Source of the DNA: Akkermansiaceae bacterium UBA5688
Lineage (GTDB): Bacteria > Verrucomicrobiota > Verrucomicrobiia > Verrucomicrobiales > Akkermansiaceae
DNA length: 27,707 bases
NCBI GenBank assembly: GCA_002420315.1
Contig: DIHU01000122.1
Span: 1 to 27,707 of the forward strand
Direction of reading: 5' to 3'
This document shows positions 16,640 through 24,448 of the stretch, in pieces. A program made the position numbers and the translations under genes. A model generated the notes under the pieces. That model was not told the origin of the DNA and made no database searches. It was given only the letters and a program-made list of their open reading frames with translations. The stretch's first letter is position 1, and every line of letters begins with the position of its first letter.

Positions 16640-17509
16640 ATGAAGAGATTACTTCCAAGATTATTGTTATCGCTGATAATAACAGGCGCTAAGCTTACCG
16701 CACAAGAGGCTTGGATCCTCGAAATGCCCAATAAATACAGTGACTATCTCATCAAGAAATCAGTCGCTGAAGAACATGACACCGTTGCTGGAATAATCGG
16801 AAAGCTACCTGGTCTTGTCACAAAGAAACAAATCCGCGAAGTCGACTTGATCGCATGGAACGCCGAAGGAGGAAAAATTAATCAAAAGCGGGAAATTAAC
16901 GATGGAGGTCGCATCTTCAAAGCCGGTGCACGGTATTACTCAATCAGCGGCCAAAAACCGGATTTCCGAAAAATCAAAATTTCTGATATTCCCACCAAGC
17001 CAAATTTTGAATTGAGTACTTACGGATTTCTCCCACGAGCCTGGACTCCCACCTTCGCCCACCGCAAAGGGAATCTCACCCTTCTTGTCCTAGAGCGTGA
17101 TATCAATTCACCCACCGCGACCGTTTCCCTCAAGAATATGCGGCAGATTGAATTCGATGCTGGCGAAACCAAGGAAAGCGTCTCGTGGTATTCGGCCGAC
17201 CAACTCGACACTAAAGAACTTTCCTACTCATCCACGATTGCTTTGGCCGCGAACCCAAAAGTTCAGTTCATCACCAGAATTTTTTCGGAATTGAAGAAAG
17301 AGGGCGATTCTCTCCTTCGAATTGAAGCCAGTAGTGGCAGTCTCGCCGCCACCGAATCGATCACACTTCACCATAACGAAGCAAAATTTGAAGGGCACAG
17401 CCAAACCACTGGCCCCCTCAAAAAAGAAACGATCAAAATTGCTGATAAATCCTATACCAAAGAAGGCGAGGCTGGAGCCTGGGCGCTCAATCTCACGAGC
17501 GGAGAATAG
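16640..17509 (+). CDS. Secreted protein of unknown function
   Basis: 289 aa. A signal peptide (MKRLLPRLLLSLIITGAKLTAQ) predicts export to the periplasm or beyond. The mature part is polar and beta-rich, with no cysteine and no motif I recognise. Stretches such as GFLPRAWTPTFAHRKGNLTLLVLERD and KVQFITRIFSELKKEGDSLLRIEASSG suggest a compact globular domain. It is divergent from the YcxB-like gene, with only 70 bases between the start codons, so their promoters overlap or lie within each other's leader. Its 3' end faces the citrate synthase gene. GGGG directly abuts the ATG, so the ribosome binding site is weakly placed. Confidence 0.75.
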   Translation: MKRLLPRLLLSLIITGAKLTAQEAWILEMPNKYSDYLIKKSVAEEHDTVAGIIGKLPGLVTKKQIREVDLIAWNAEGGKINQKREINDGGRIFKAGARYYSISGQKPDFRKIKISDIPTKPNFELSTYGFLPRAWTPTFAHRKGNLTLLVLERDINSPTATVSLKNMRQIEFDAGETKESVSWYSADQLDTKELSYSSTIALAANPKVQFITRIFSELKKEGDSLLRIEASSGSLAATESITLHHNEAKFEGHSQTTGPLKKETIKIADKSYTKEGEAGAWALNLTSGE

Positions 17510-17535
17510 GTCAGGATCTATCCCCAAATAAATTG

Positions 17536-17581
17536 AAAATCATAAACCAAGAGCAAGTTAACACCTCGGGATTATGATTTT
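17536..17581. repeat. Inverted repeat in a convergent gene junction
   Basis: A perfect 10-base inverted repeat, AAAATCATAA at 17536-17545 and TTATGATTTT at 17572-17581, with a 26-base loop, lies between the unknown secreted gene and gltA. The stem is A/T-rich. It may act as a weak bidirectional terminator or mRNA end stabiliser; this is inference from position. Confidence 0.45.
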
Positions 17582-17601
17582 GAAACCCTAGAAAAACCTT
17601 A

Positions 17602-18732
17602 CTAGCGTTCTTCAATCGGAACGACTTTGGAAAGCTCGGTTGGCCCAACATACTTAGTGAGTGGGCGGTAGAGGCGATTATCCTCGAGTTGCTCAAGGAC
17701 CTGTGCGGTCCAACCAGCCATGCGCGAAATTGCAAAGATTGGTGTAAAAAGATCGGTCGGAATATCGAGAGAATAGTAGACGGTCGCGGAATAAAAATCG
17801 ACGTTAGCATTCAATCCCTTTCGCTCTCTCATCATGGTAGCAATCCGCTCGGACATGTCGATCCACTTGGTCTCACCCAATTCCTCAGTAAGCTTAATCG
17901 CCATCTTCTGGAGATGGGGAGCGCGGGGATCGAGCACTTTGTAGACCCGGTGGCCGATTCCCATGATTTTCTTTTTGTTCTCTAGGCAGTCCTCAACGTA
18001 GGCATCGACCTTATCAAGGCTGCCAATTTCCTGAAGCATCTTGATCACGCCTTCGTTGGCCCCTCCGTGAAGAGGCCCTTTAAGGGTTCCCACAGCAGAG
18101 GTCATCGCAGAATAAAAATCGGAAAGAGTCGCAACCGTCACACGAGCTGAAAAGGTCGAAGCGTTCATGCCGTGATCAGCATGAAGGATGTAAGCGATAT
18201 CAAGAGTCTTGGTCGCAGCCTTTGAAGGCTCCTCTCCTGTAATGAGGTAAAGGAAGTGACCTGCTTCGGAAAGATCTTCGCGCACAGGCGGCAAATCCAG
18301 TCCCTGACGGGCGCGGTGATAGTAAGCGACAATAACCGAAGTTTGGGCACAGAGAGAAATAGCAACCTCACGGTTGGCATCCTGGTTCGGCTCACCAATC
18401 CCGGCACGCTTATCAAATAGCCCCAACATGGAAACTCCGGTCCGAAGCACGTCCATTGGATTCGCGTCTTTCGGCGCAGATTTCAGAAAATCAATGACGC
18501 CCTGGGGAATCTCACGATTCGTCCGGAGAGACTTTTCAAACTCAGCTAACTCACTTGTGTTTGGTAATTTACCGAAATGAAGAAGATAAGTGGTCTCCTC
18601 GAAACTACAATTCCCAACCAACTCATCGATCGAATAACCTAGGTAAGAAAGACGGCCATCTAGACCTTCAACGTTTGAGAGTGCGGATTCATTGGCAATA
18701 ACTCCTTCGAGACCTTTGGCGTAATCAGACAT
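17602..18732 (-). CDS. gltA: Citrate synthase (short, type II-like)
   Basis: 376 aa from ATG 18732, the length of the short dimeric citrate synthases rather than the roughly 430-aa hexameric type of E. coli. It condenses acetyl-CoA and oxaloacetate to citrate at the entry of the TCA cycle, in the cytoplasm. Catalytic residues are visible: H222 in GPLHGGANEG, H261 in GIGHRVYKVLDPRA and D312 in NANVDFYSATVYYSLDIP. The LHADHGMNASTFSAR motif (184-197) is also present. A 2-methylcitrate synthase has the same motifs and cannot be excluded from sequence alone, but no prp gene is nearby. The 122-base gap to divergent tsaB must hold both promoters. No Shine-Dalgarno sequence is seen. Confidence 0.93.
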   Translation of the reverse strand: MSDYAKGLEGVIANESALSNVEGLDGRLSYLGYSIDELVGNCSFEETTYLLHFGKLPNTSELAEFEKSLRTNREIPQGVIDFLKSAPKDANPMDVLRTGVSMLGLFDKRAGIGEPNQDANREVAISLCAQTSVIVAYYHRARQGLDLPPVREDLSEAGHFLYLITGEEPSKAATKTLDIAYILHADHGMNASTFSARVTVATLSDFYSAMTSAVGTLKGPLHGGANEGVIKMLQEIGSLDKVDAYVEDCLENKKKIMGIGHRVYKVLDPRAPHLQKMAIKLTEELGETKWIDMSERIATMMRERKGLNANVDFYSATVYYSLDIPTDLFTPIFAISRMAGWTAQVLEQLEDNRLYRPLTKYVGPTELSKVVPIEER

Positions 18733-18854
18733 AAAAATAGAAATAATGAAAGTTAGGGACACAGAGGAATAGTGCGACCTACAATAGTTCGCAAGGGTTT
18801 CCCGCAAAGATTGTTTGAGTTTTTTAGTTAGAGAAAATTAACTGTCTCCCGAAG

Positions 18855-19514
18855 ATGGCGATTACAAAGAACCACACAATCCTCGCCCTAGAAACGAGTG
18901 TTGCCCAAGCTACCATGATCTTGGCCAACGAAAGCGGGATTCTTTCCCAGAAATCCTTTCGAAGCGAACGATCTCAGGAATGTGATCTCTTCACTCCCCT
19001 ACTAGATCTGCTGAGTAAACTACCCTCCGATACAAAACTTTCTGCCATCGTCGTCGGTATCGGCCCTGGCTCTTACAATGGGACGCGAGTTGGTATTGCT
19101 ACAGCTCAGGCTATCGCCCAAGTCCATGGGTGTCGGGTCGCTGGTCTCTGCTCATTCGAGGGAGTCCCCGAGGCCTTTCTTAACAAGACGATCTGGGCTG
19201 TGGGAGATGCGCGGCGGGACTCCTATTTTCTCATGCCAGTCCAAAATGGTCGGGCTCAAATCCCGCCCAAGCTCTTAGATAAAGAAGAATTTCCCATACG
19301 ACTCGCTAAGTGCGAAGGACCCAAAGTCACCTTTGAATCACCCGAGCGCCTTCCAGAAAATATCGGTTGCCTCGAGAGTCATTCAAGTGCCGGAGGACTC
19401 CTCAAATCGTTTCTCGCACGTTCGCCAGAAGAGCAGGAAGACCTCCTAAACGTGCCAATCGAGGCCTTTTACCTTCGCCCACCACACATCACGAAATCCA
19501 AAAAAACTGAATAG
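18855..19514 (+). CDS. tsaB: tRNA threonylcarbamoyladenosine biosynthesis protein TsaB
   Basis: 219 aa, close to E. coli TsaB (231). Together with TsaD and TsaE it transfers the threonylcarbamoyl group to A37 of ANN-decoding tRNAs, in the cytoplasm. The ASKHA-fold opening ILALETSVAQATMIL (9-23) and the signature GIGPGSYNGTRVGIATAQ (about 68-85) match the TsaB pattern GPGSFTGLRIG. The C-terminus ends in FYLRPPHITKSKK, also typical. TsaB lacks the metal-binding HxxxH of TsaD, and none is seen here, which separates it from the paralogue. It stands alone on plus, divergent from gltA. Confidence 0.92.
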   Translation: MAITKNHTILALETSVAQATMILANESGILSQKSFRSERSQECDLFTPLLDLLSKLPSDTKLSAIVVGIGPGSYNGTRVGIATAQAIAQVHGCRVAGLCSFEGVPEAFLNKTIWAVGDARRDSYFLMPVQNGRAQIPPKLLDKEEFPIRLAKCEGPKVTFESPERLPENIGCLESHSSAGGLLKSFLARSPEEQEDLLNVPIEAFYLRPPHITKSKKTE

Positions 19515-19659
19515 CCTAACTCTCCATCAAGACGGATAATAGGATGCCCATCACAACGAGGTCGAACTGCGAGGCTCAAATACTAATCATAGCCACGAGC
19601 CTTAAAGAATTCATTCGTAACTAAGCTTCTTATCTTATACGGAAGAAAGGCCCTTGATA
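19515..19659. other. Leader of the PHP-domain gene
   Basis: 145 bases after tsaB. A 6-base inverted repeat AGGCTC/GAGCCT lies at 19572-19577 and 19597-19602. A ribosome binding site GGAAGAAAGG at 19641-19650 sits nine bases before ATG 19660 and decides that start over the in-frame TTG at 19654. No confident promoter boxes are seen. Confidence 0.4.
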
Positions 19660-20910
19660 ATGAAAGCAAAAATGTGCGTCCCACTCTTACTTTTGTTAGC
19701 TTTAGCTTTCGTGATCTTTTACCGAGAGTGGAGCGAACCGGAAGAAAGGAGCGTTGAGTGGATCGAGGAGGGTCGTTGGTTCAAAGGAAACACGCACACC
19801 CATTCCTTATGGAGTGATGGCAATGATTTTCCAGAAATGATCGTAGATTGGTATAAAAAAGAAGGCTATGATTTTCTCTCTCTTTCCGATCACAACATAC
19901 TCAGCCGCGGCCAGAAATGGATGCCTTTAAAACAAATCGAGAAGCGGCGCCAAAAAGGAGATAGCGGCACGCTAGCTAAATACCTAGAGCGCTTCGGCAG
20001 AGACTGGGTGGAACTTCGAGGCGAACCCGGAAGTGAAGAAATCCGCTTGAAAACTCTTGAGGAAATTCGCCCCCGATTTGAAAAAAATGGCGATTTTCTT
20101 CTCATCGAAGCCGAAGAAATTACTGATAAATTTCGGCAATATCATATTCACATCAACGCCATCAACTTGGGGGAGGTCATAAAACCGCAGGGAGGCGGCT
20201 CCGTGGTCGAAACAATGCGGAATAATTTGCGAACCGTCAAAGAGCAATCAGAACGACTAAACCGCCCTATTCTCACCCATCTTAATCACCCTAACTTCCA
20301 TTGGTCCGTCACTCCGCAGCAACTGGCCGAAGTCGTCGAAGAACAATTTTTCGAGGTTTACAACGGCCACCCAGGCATCAATCACCTTGGCGATACGAAC
20401 CACCCGAGTGACGAAGCAATCTGGGATATGGCGAACACCCTGCGCATGCTCTTATACGATGCTCCTCCACTCTTCGGAGTAGCCACCGACGACTCTCACT
20501 ACTACCACGGCGGCAACGTATCACCAGGGCGAGGATGGGTTATGGTTTGGTCCGAAGAATTAGACGCCAACCAATTGGTTAAATCGATGGAACGGGGAGA
20601 ATTCTATGCCTCGACCGGTGTCGTGCTAAAAGAGGTGAAATACGACCAAGGATCCCGAAAACATCTCATCGAGATCATTCCCACCGAAGGGGTAAGTTTT
20701 AAAACCCAATTTATCGGAACACGTCGCAGCACCCCAGACACGACCGGCGAAGTTTTTGCAACCGTGTCTGGCACCACTGCGGAATACCAACTTAGCGGAG
20801 ATGAACTTTATGTGCGCGCAGTCACCACCTCCACTCGCGAGCACCCCAACCCTTCGTACTCCGATCAAAAAGAACAAGCGTGGACCCAGCCGATCGGTTG
20901 GCGAAATTAA
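19660..20910 (+). CDS. Membrane-anchored PHP-domain phosphoesterase-like protein
   Basis: 416 aa from ATG 19660. An N-terminal hydrophobic segment (about residues 6-20, CVPLLLLLALAFVIF) anchors or exports the protein. A PHP metal-hydrolase domain follows: NTHTHSLWSDG (H46, H48, D53), FLSLSDHN (D77-H78), LIEAEEIT, THLNHPNFHW, EVYNGHPG and GVATDDSHYYHGG, which together supply the usual His/Asp/Glu trinuclear metal ligands. The C-terminal 90 residues look like a beta-sandwich ending in AWTQPIGW, also seen in other exported PHP proteins. PHP domains hydrolyse phosphoesters; an extracytoplasmic substrate is inferred and unknown. It converges on the PaaK-like gene with a 10-base gap. Confidence 0.85.
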   Translation: MKAKMCVPLLLLLALAFVIFYREWSEPEERSVEWIEEGRWFKGNTHTHSLWSDGNDFPEMIVDWYKKEGYDFLSLSDHNILSRGQKWMPLKQIEKRRQKGDSGTLAKYLERFGRDWVELRGEPGSEEIRLKTLEEIRPRFEKNGDFLLIEAEEITDKFRQYHIHINAINLGEVIKPQGGGSVVETMRNNLRTVKEQSERLNRPILTHLNHPNFHWSVTPQQLAEVVEEQFFEVYNGHPGINHLGDTNHPSDEAIWDMANTLRMLLYDAPPLFGVATDDSHYYHGGNVSPGRGWVMVWSEELDANQLVKSMERGEFYASTGVVLKEVKYDQGSRKHLIEIIPTEGVSFKTQFIGTRRSTPDTTGEVFATVSGTTAEYQLSGDELYVRAVTTSTREHPNPSYSDQKEQAWTQPIGWRN

Positions 20911-20920
20911 CCATTGGTTA

Positions 20921-22078
20921 TTAGCTTCTCCGCTTCCAGCGTTTCGACTTCATCTCAAATCGCTCCAGGGTTCCCTCAGGGACTTCCTCAACAAGGATAC
21001 GCAGACTGAAGACCTCCTGAAGACGAATTGCCAACTCCTTCGCGCCCGAGCCCTCAGCGCGAATGCGAACTTCCACCATGGAATTCGCCTCTTCAATCAA
21101 AACTTCGTATTCCACGATTCCTTCTACCGATCGCACTACCTCCTCAACGGCCCCCGGATAGAGATTCACTCCGCGAACTACAACCATATCATCGGCTCGC
21201 CCGATAATTCCACCCTTCAGCGCAAAGTCCTCATCAGGCTGGACAAGATCACCCGTGCGATAACGCAAAATCGGCGAACCATGGCGCCCCAGGGTGGTAA
21301 GAACCAATTCACCAATTCCCTGCTCATCTTGATTGATAACCTCACAAAAGTAAGCTTCATGACGCACCAATAATCGACTAGGGTCTGACATATCGCTCAC
21401 TGTCACCGGTCCAATTTCAGTCATGCCATGATGGTCCACAACCTCCGCATTCCAAGCTTTAGAAAGACGATCACGGATTTCGGGAAGGCTCCCACCAGGC
21501 TCCCCTGCCACGATAATTTTTTTAACCCCAAGGCACCGTGCATCCTGCGAAATTTCGGCCAAGTGAAGACCATAGGTTGGGGTGCAGCAAAGAATTTCAG
21601 GGCGCAATCGCTCCATCATCTTGAGACGATTCTCACTAGACAGCCCGCCCGCCGGGATAGCACGAATTCCCAGTCCGACCGCCGACTCAAACCCGGCCCA
21701 AAACCCTAAGAACGGACCAAAAGAAAAAGGAAAAAAAGCGGCCTGTCCGGGGGTGACTCCAGCCTTCTCCCAGACCCATTTCCAATTTTCGCATAACCAA
21801 TCCCAGCCCCCCTTGTCATCGAGCCACATCATCGGCTGTCCACTCGTTCCACTGGTCTGATGGAAGCGATGATAACTTTTCAGCGGGTAGGTCAGATTAC
21901 TTCCGTATGGTGGATGGAGTTTTTGATCCGCCGCCAACTCGGCCTTGGTAGTAAAGGGCACCTTAGCTGAATATTCCTCGAGCGAAGATACCGACCTTAG
22001 TCCTCCCAATTTCTCGAGATAGAATGGATTTGTCGAAAGCGCCGAGAGCAGATTATTAATTTTCTCCAAACTCATCAT
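20921..22078 (-). CDS. PaaK-like adenylate-forming enzyme (phenylacetate-CoA ligase family)
   Basis: 385 aa, shorter than typical PaaK (about 430-440). It belongs to the acyl-adenylating (ANL) superfamily: ATP-dependent activation of a carboxylate, usually to a CoA thioester, in the cytoplasm. Core motifs are HQTSGTSGQPMMW (P-loop, about 73-85), CCTPTYG (164-170), HHGMTEIGPV (216-225), LRYRTGDLV (271-279) and GRADDMVVVRGVNLYPGAVEE (A8 hinge, 293-313). The C-terminal ERFEMKSKRWKRR probably carries the A10 lysine. The N-terminus is abbreviated. The start overlaps the DUF2891 stop (ATGA if M1 at 22078, or TGATG if M2 at 22075), so translation is coupled. No other phenylacetate genes are present, so the acyl substrate is open. 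Confidence 0.85.
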   Translation of the reverse strand: MMSLEKINNLLSALSTNPFYLEKLGGLRSVSSLEEYSAKVPFTTKAELAADQKLHPPYGSNLTYPLKSYHRFHQTSGTSGQPMMWLDDKGGWDWLCENWKWVWEKAGVTPGQAAFFPFSFGPFLGFWAGFESAVGLGIRAIPAGGLSSENRLKMMERLRPEILCCTPTYGLHLAEISQDARCLGVKKIIVAGEPGGSLPEIRDRLSKAWNAEVVDHHGMTEIGPVTVSDMSDPSRLLVRHEAYFCEVINQDEQGIGELVLTTLGRHGSPILRYRTGDLVQPDEDFALKGGIIGRADDMVVVRGVNLYPGAVEEVVRSVEGIVEYEVLIEEANSMVEVRIRAEGSGAKELAIRLQEVFSLRILVEEVPEGTLERFEMKSKRWKRRS

Positions 22079-23136
22079 TCATTTCCAGTTTCACCGGCTC
22101 CAGTTAGAAGATAAACAGCAAAGGTTCCTAGCCAATGATCGCCTTCGTAATGACCGCTAATAGCGTCACGGAGACCCACCTTTTCGTGAGCCTCAGCGAT
22201 TTTTAAAAGCACGGGATTTGAATCCCTTTCCAAGGCACTGGCTATACCGCGCAAGTTCCATGCTCGGTTGAGATTCAATCCAACGAGATGAACCAAATGG
22301 CCATCTTCAAAATCATTCACGCTGACCGGCGTGGTGAGATTCCCCAAATCAAATTCAGGAAAGAATTTGTCCAACCAGATGCGATACCCAGATGCAGAGA
22401 GAACTCTCCGCATCAGGTCAGCTTCATTCAGCCCGGGCGAAAAAAAATCATTTCCACTGGGTTCATAACGAACCGGATAAGCCACATCATCGAGGTAGAA
22501 CTTTTTTGCCTTTTTGACCAAAAGATCCGCAAAGGCCTGATCTCCAGCCACTCGGGCCCAGTCCAACAAGTGCCCGAGAGCGAAAGATGATTCAGGATGG
22601 AAACCACATCGGATTGGCCAATCGAGTTTGGGGAGATAATTTTTAGCGTTCAGAACGATCGCCTCTTCAACAGGACGATAAAAAGACGCCCATTCCCTTC
22701 CTTGAGCATCATCAAGCGCGCGAAGTTCCATTCCCAGGCGCAGAGCCCAAGCCCAACCATACATGCGTTCAAAGGAAGGATTTTGTTTCAAGTAGGTCGC
22801 CTCTTTGGCCAAGCCCTCTCGGGTTAGCTTCTTCGCAAGTTCTGCTCGCACAGATTGATTCCATTCGGCCTTTGGGAAAAGCCGAACAAGGCGAACCAAA
22901 GTCCAGTGACCATGCACCGAAGAATGCCAATCGAAATGGCCGAAAAAAACGGGCGTGAGTTGGCTAGGAGATTTTGCATCCTCCGGAGAGCGCAAAACAT
23001 TCCCTGGCTTATTAGGAAATTCCCGATTAAGCCCGGCAAGGGCAAGGTCTACAAAGCGCCTGGCATCAGCTTCAGAGAGACGATTTTTCGCGGCGAGTGG
23101 CATTGCGGTTAATAGAAGAAGACAAAGGAACTTCAT
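22075..23136 (-). CDS. Secreted DUF2891-family protein
   Basis: 353 aa. A signal peptide (MKFLCLLLLTAMPLAAK) suggests export. The signature of the DUF2891 family is present: PVFFGHFDWHSSVHGHW near residues 62-78. The rest is helical, with conserved-looking patches YGWAWALRLGMELRA, CGFHPESSFALGHLLDWAR, GNDFFSPGLNEADLMRRVL and GLNLNRAWNLRGIA. The spacing of aromatic and Glu/Asp residues recalls an alpha/alpha-barrel glycan enzyme, but no catalytic pair can be assigned. Function is unknown in the family as far as I know. Its ATG shares one base with the stop of the DUF3147 gene (TAATG), and its stop overlaps the PaaK-like start. Confidence 0.82.
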   Translation of the reverse strand: MKFLCLLLLTAMPLAAKNRLSEADARRFVDLALAGLNREFPNKPGNVLRSPEDAKSPSQLTPVFFGHFDWHSSVHGHWTLVRLVRLFPKAEWNQSVRAELAKKLTREGLAKEATYLKQNPSFERMYGWAWALRLGMELRALDDAQGREWASFYRPVEEAIVLNAKNYLPKLDWPIRCGFHPESSFALGHLLDWARVAGDQAFADLLVKKAKKFYLDDVAYPVRYEPSGNDFFSPGLNEADLMRRVLSASGYRIWLDKFFPEFDLGNLTTPVSVNDFEDGHLVHLVGLNLNRAWNLRGIASALERDSNPVLLKIAEAHEKVGLRDAISGHYEGDHWLGTFAVYLLTGAGETGNE

Positions 23137-23546
23137 TACATCAACTCGATATTGGTAAACTTTTTAAGGATCGCCACCAAAAGCCAAAAAAGAGCGGTGG
23201 TAAGCATCGCATTTACAAAGAGGGTGAAATAAAAGCCGTGGCCTTTACGGAGCATCCACGGAATAACAAGAAACATTGGTAGAGTCGGCAAAACAAACCA
23301 GAAGGTGTAGTAGGCATGATTCGCAATGCTTTCAATCCGGGTCGCCTGATCGGGAATCTTGCTTTCGTGCCTCATCCAGATCATCGCGAGAATTGAAGTA
23401 AGCGGAAGGGCGATAAGAAGGGCCGAAAGCCGATCGCTCAATAACTGAAGCTTGGTCACGATAAGAATAATGACCGCTGTTAGAAGAATCTTCACTATAT
23501 CCTGAGAACTAGGCGTAAAGACCTTAAGAAGTTCGTTTTTGTCCAT
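23136..23546 (-). CDS. DUF3147-family integral membrane protein
   Basis: 136 aa with four likely transmembrane helices: about 17-34 (DIVKILLTAVIILIVTKL), 41-58 (ALLIALPLTSILAMIWM), 80-97 (YTFWFVLPTLPMFLVIPW) and 106-125. The layout and the motif ALPLTSILAMIW match the DUF3147 family of small inner-membrane proteins without a known role. It is the first gene of a tightly packed operon with the DUF2891 and PaaK-like genes. ATG 23546 is 35 bases from the start of the divergent lipoprotein gene, leaving almost no room for two separate promoters. No ribosome binding site is visible. Confidence 0.78.
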   Translation of the reverse strand: MDKNELLKVFTPSSQDIVKILLTAVIILIVTKLQLLSDRLSALLIALPLTSILAMIWMRHESKIPDQATRIESIANHAYYTFWFVLPTLPMFLVIPWMLRKGHGFYFTLFVNAMLTTALFWLLVAILKKFTNIELM

Positions 23547-23581
23547 TGCGATGGATCGACTTTGAGCGCATTCTTCGCGAT

Positions 23582-24436
23582 ATGCAAGTTGCTCGATTCG
23601 TTCTGCCTATCCTTTGCCTCATACCTGGATGCTCAGCGGACCCGCCAATTGGCCAACCCCAGCCATTCGGACCTCACGCAATTGAGCCTTCGGCAGCTCT
23701 GAAGGGCGGAGCGCTGAAACTTACCGCGGCTCAAAAATCATCAATTGGTCGAAAAATTTGGCAAAATGAATCAGCAGGAAAGATCACAGGACTCACTCAT
23801 TGGAATGACGGGGAAGAATTCCCATCACTCGGAATCGGACATTTCATCTGGTATCCTAAAGGTTTCAACGGACGTTGGAGTGAGACTTGGCCAGAGTTCG
23901 TCAACTATGCAATGCGGCAAGGTCTACAGGTTCCCGCAGTTGGCCGAAACCCCGATTGCCCTTGGCCTAATAAACCCTCCTTCATGCGCGATTTTAATGG
24001 CCCACAGTTGGCCGGTCTGCGTCACTGGTTGGCTGCGAACATGACGATCCAGACCGAATTCATTGCATACAAATCCCAGGAGGCTCTTCCTAGGATCATG
24101 CGTGCCGCACCGGCCCACGAGCAGGTGCGCATTAAATCGAATTACGAAAAAGTGGCCGCAAGCGCAAATGGTGTTTATGCCCTGGTTGACTACGTCAACT
24201 TTAAGGGCGACGGAACAAATCCAACCGAGCGCTATAACAATCAAGGCTGGGGGCTAATGTGGGTGCTCATGGAGATGAAGAATGTTCCTGCAGGACAAAA
24301 AGCTGCGCGCGAATTTAGCGCAGCTGCCAAGAGAAGGCTTGATCTGCGAATTGCCAATTCTCCTAGAGCACGTGGGGAGTCACGTTGGAGACCGGGTTGG
24401 CACAATCGCTGTGATTCCTACGGGCGGGCACTTTAA
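23582..24436 (+). CDS. Lipoprotein with lysozyme-like sequence features
   Basis: 284 aa from ATG 23582; an in-frame TTG at 23546 exists but the ATG gives a proper lipoprotein signal with lipobox LIPGC (Cys17) followed by Ser at +2, which suggests outer-membrane sorting. The mature part begins after a Pro/Gly-rich linker at about residue 45. Residues 48-92 contain E63 in IWQNESAG followed by FPSLGIGHFIWYP (80-92). The order Glu then (S/T)xGIGH resembles the T4/phage lysozyme (GH24) active site. A later ALVDYVNFKG and a C-terminal RRLDLRIANSPRARGESRW recall the helical end of T4 lysozyme. A peptidoglycan-acting role is inferred, not proven. I believe similar proteins occur widely in Proteobacteria as uncharacterised proteins. 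Confidence 0.6.
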   Translation: MQVARFVLPILCLIPGCSADPPIGQPQPFGPHAIEPSAALKGGALKLTAAQKSSIGRKIWQNESAGKITGLTHWNDGEEFPSLGIGHFIWYPKGFNGRWSETWPEFVNYAMRQGLQVPAVGRNPDCPWPNKPSFMRDFNGPQLAGLRHWLAANMTIQTEFIAYKSQEALPRIMRAAPAHEQVRIKSNYEKVAASANGVYALVDYVNFKGDGTNPTERYNNQGWGLMWVLMEMKNVPAGQKAAREFSAAAKRRLDLRIANSPRARGESRWRPGWHNRCDSYGRAL

Positions 24437-24448
24437 TGATCATTATCC

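Noticed and set aside
16570..16731. Longer N-terminus of the YcxB-like protein
   Set aside because: It overlaps the divergent secreted gene, and a strong ribosome binding site supports ATG 16569.
18733..18854. Sigma-70 style promoters for gltA and tsaB
   Set aside because: Boxes match the consensus in only about half of the positions, which is expected by chance in A/T-rich DNA.
20756..21373. Open frame of 205 codons on plus across the end of the PHP gene and the opposite strand of the PaaK-like gene
   Set aside because: It is antisense to a well supported adenylating enzyme and in another frame of the PHP gene, with no domain motif.
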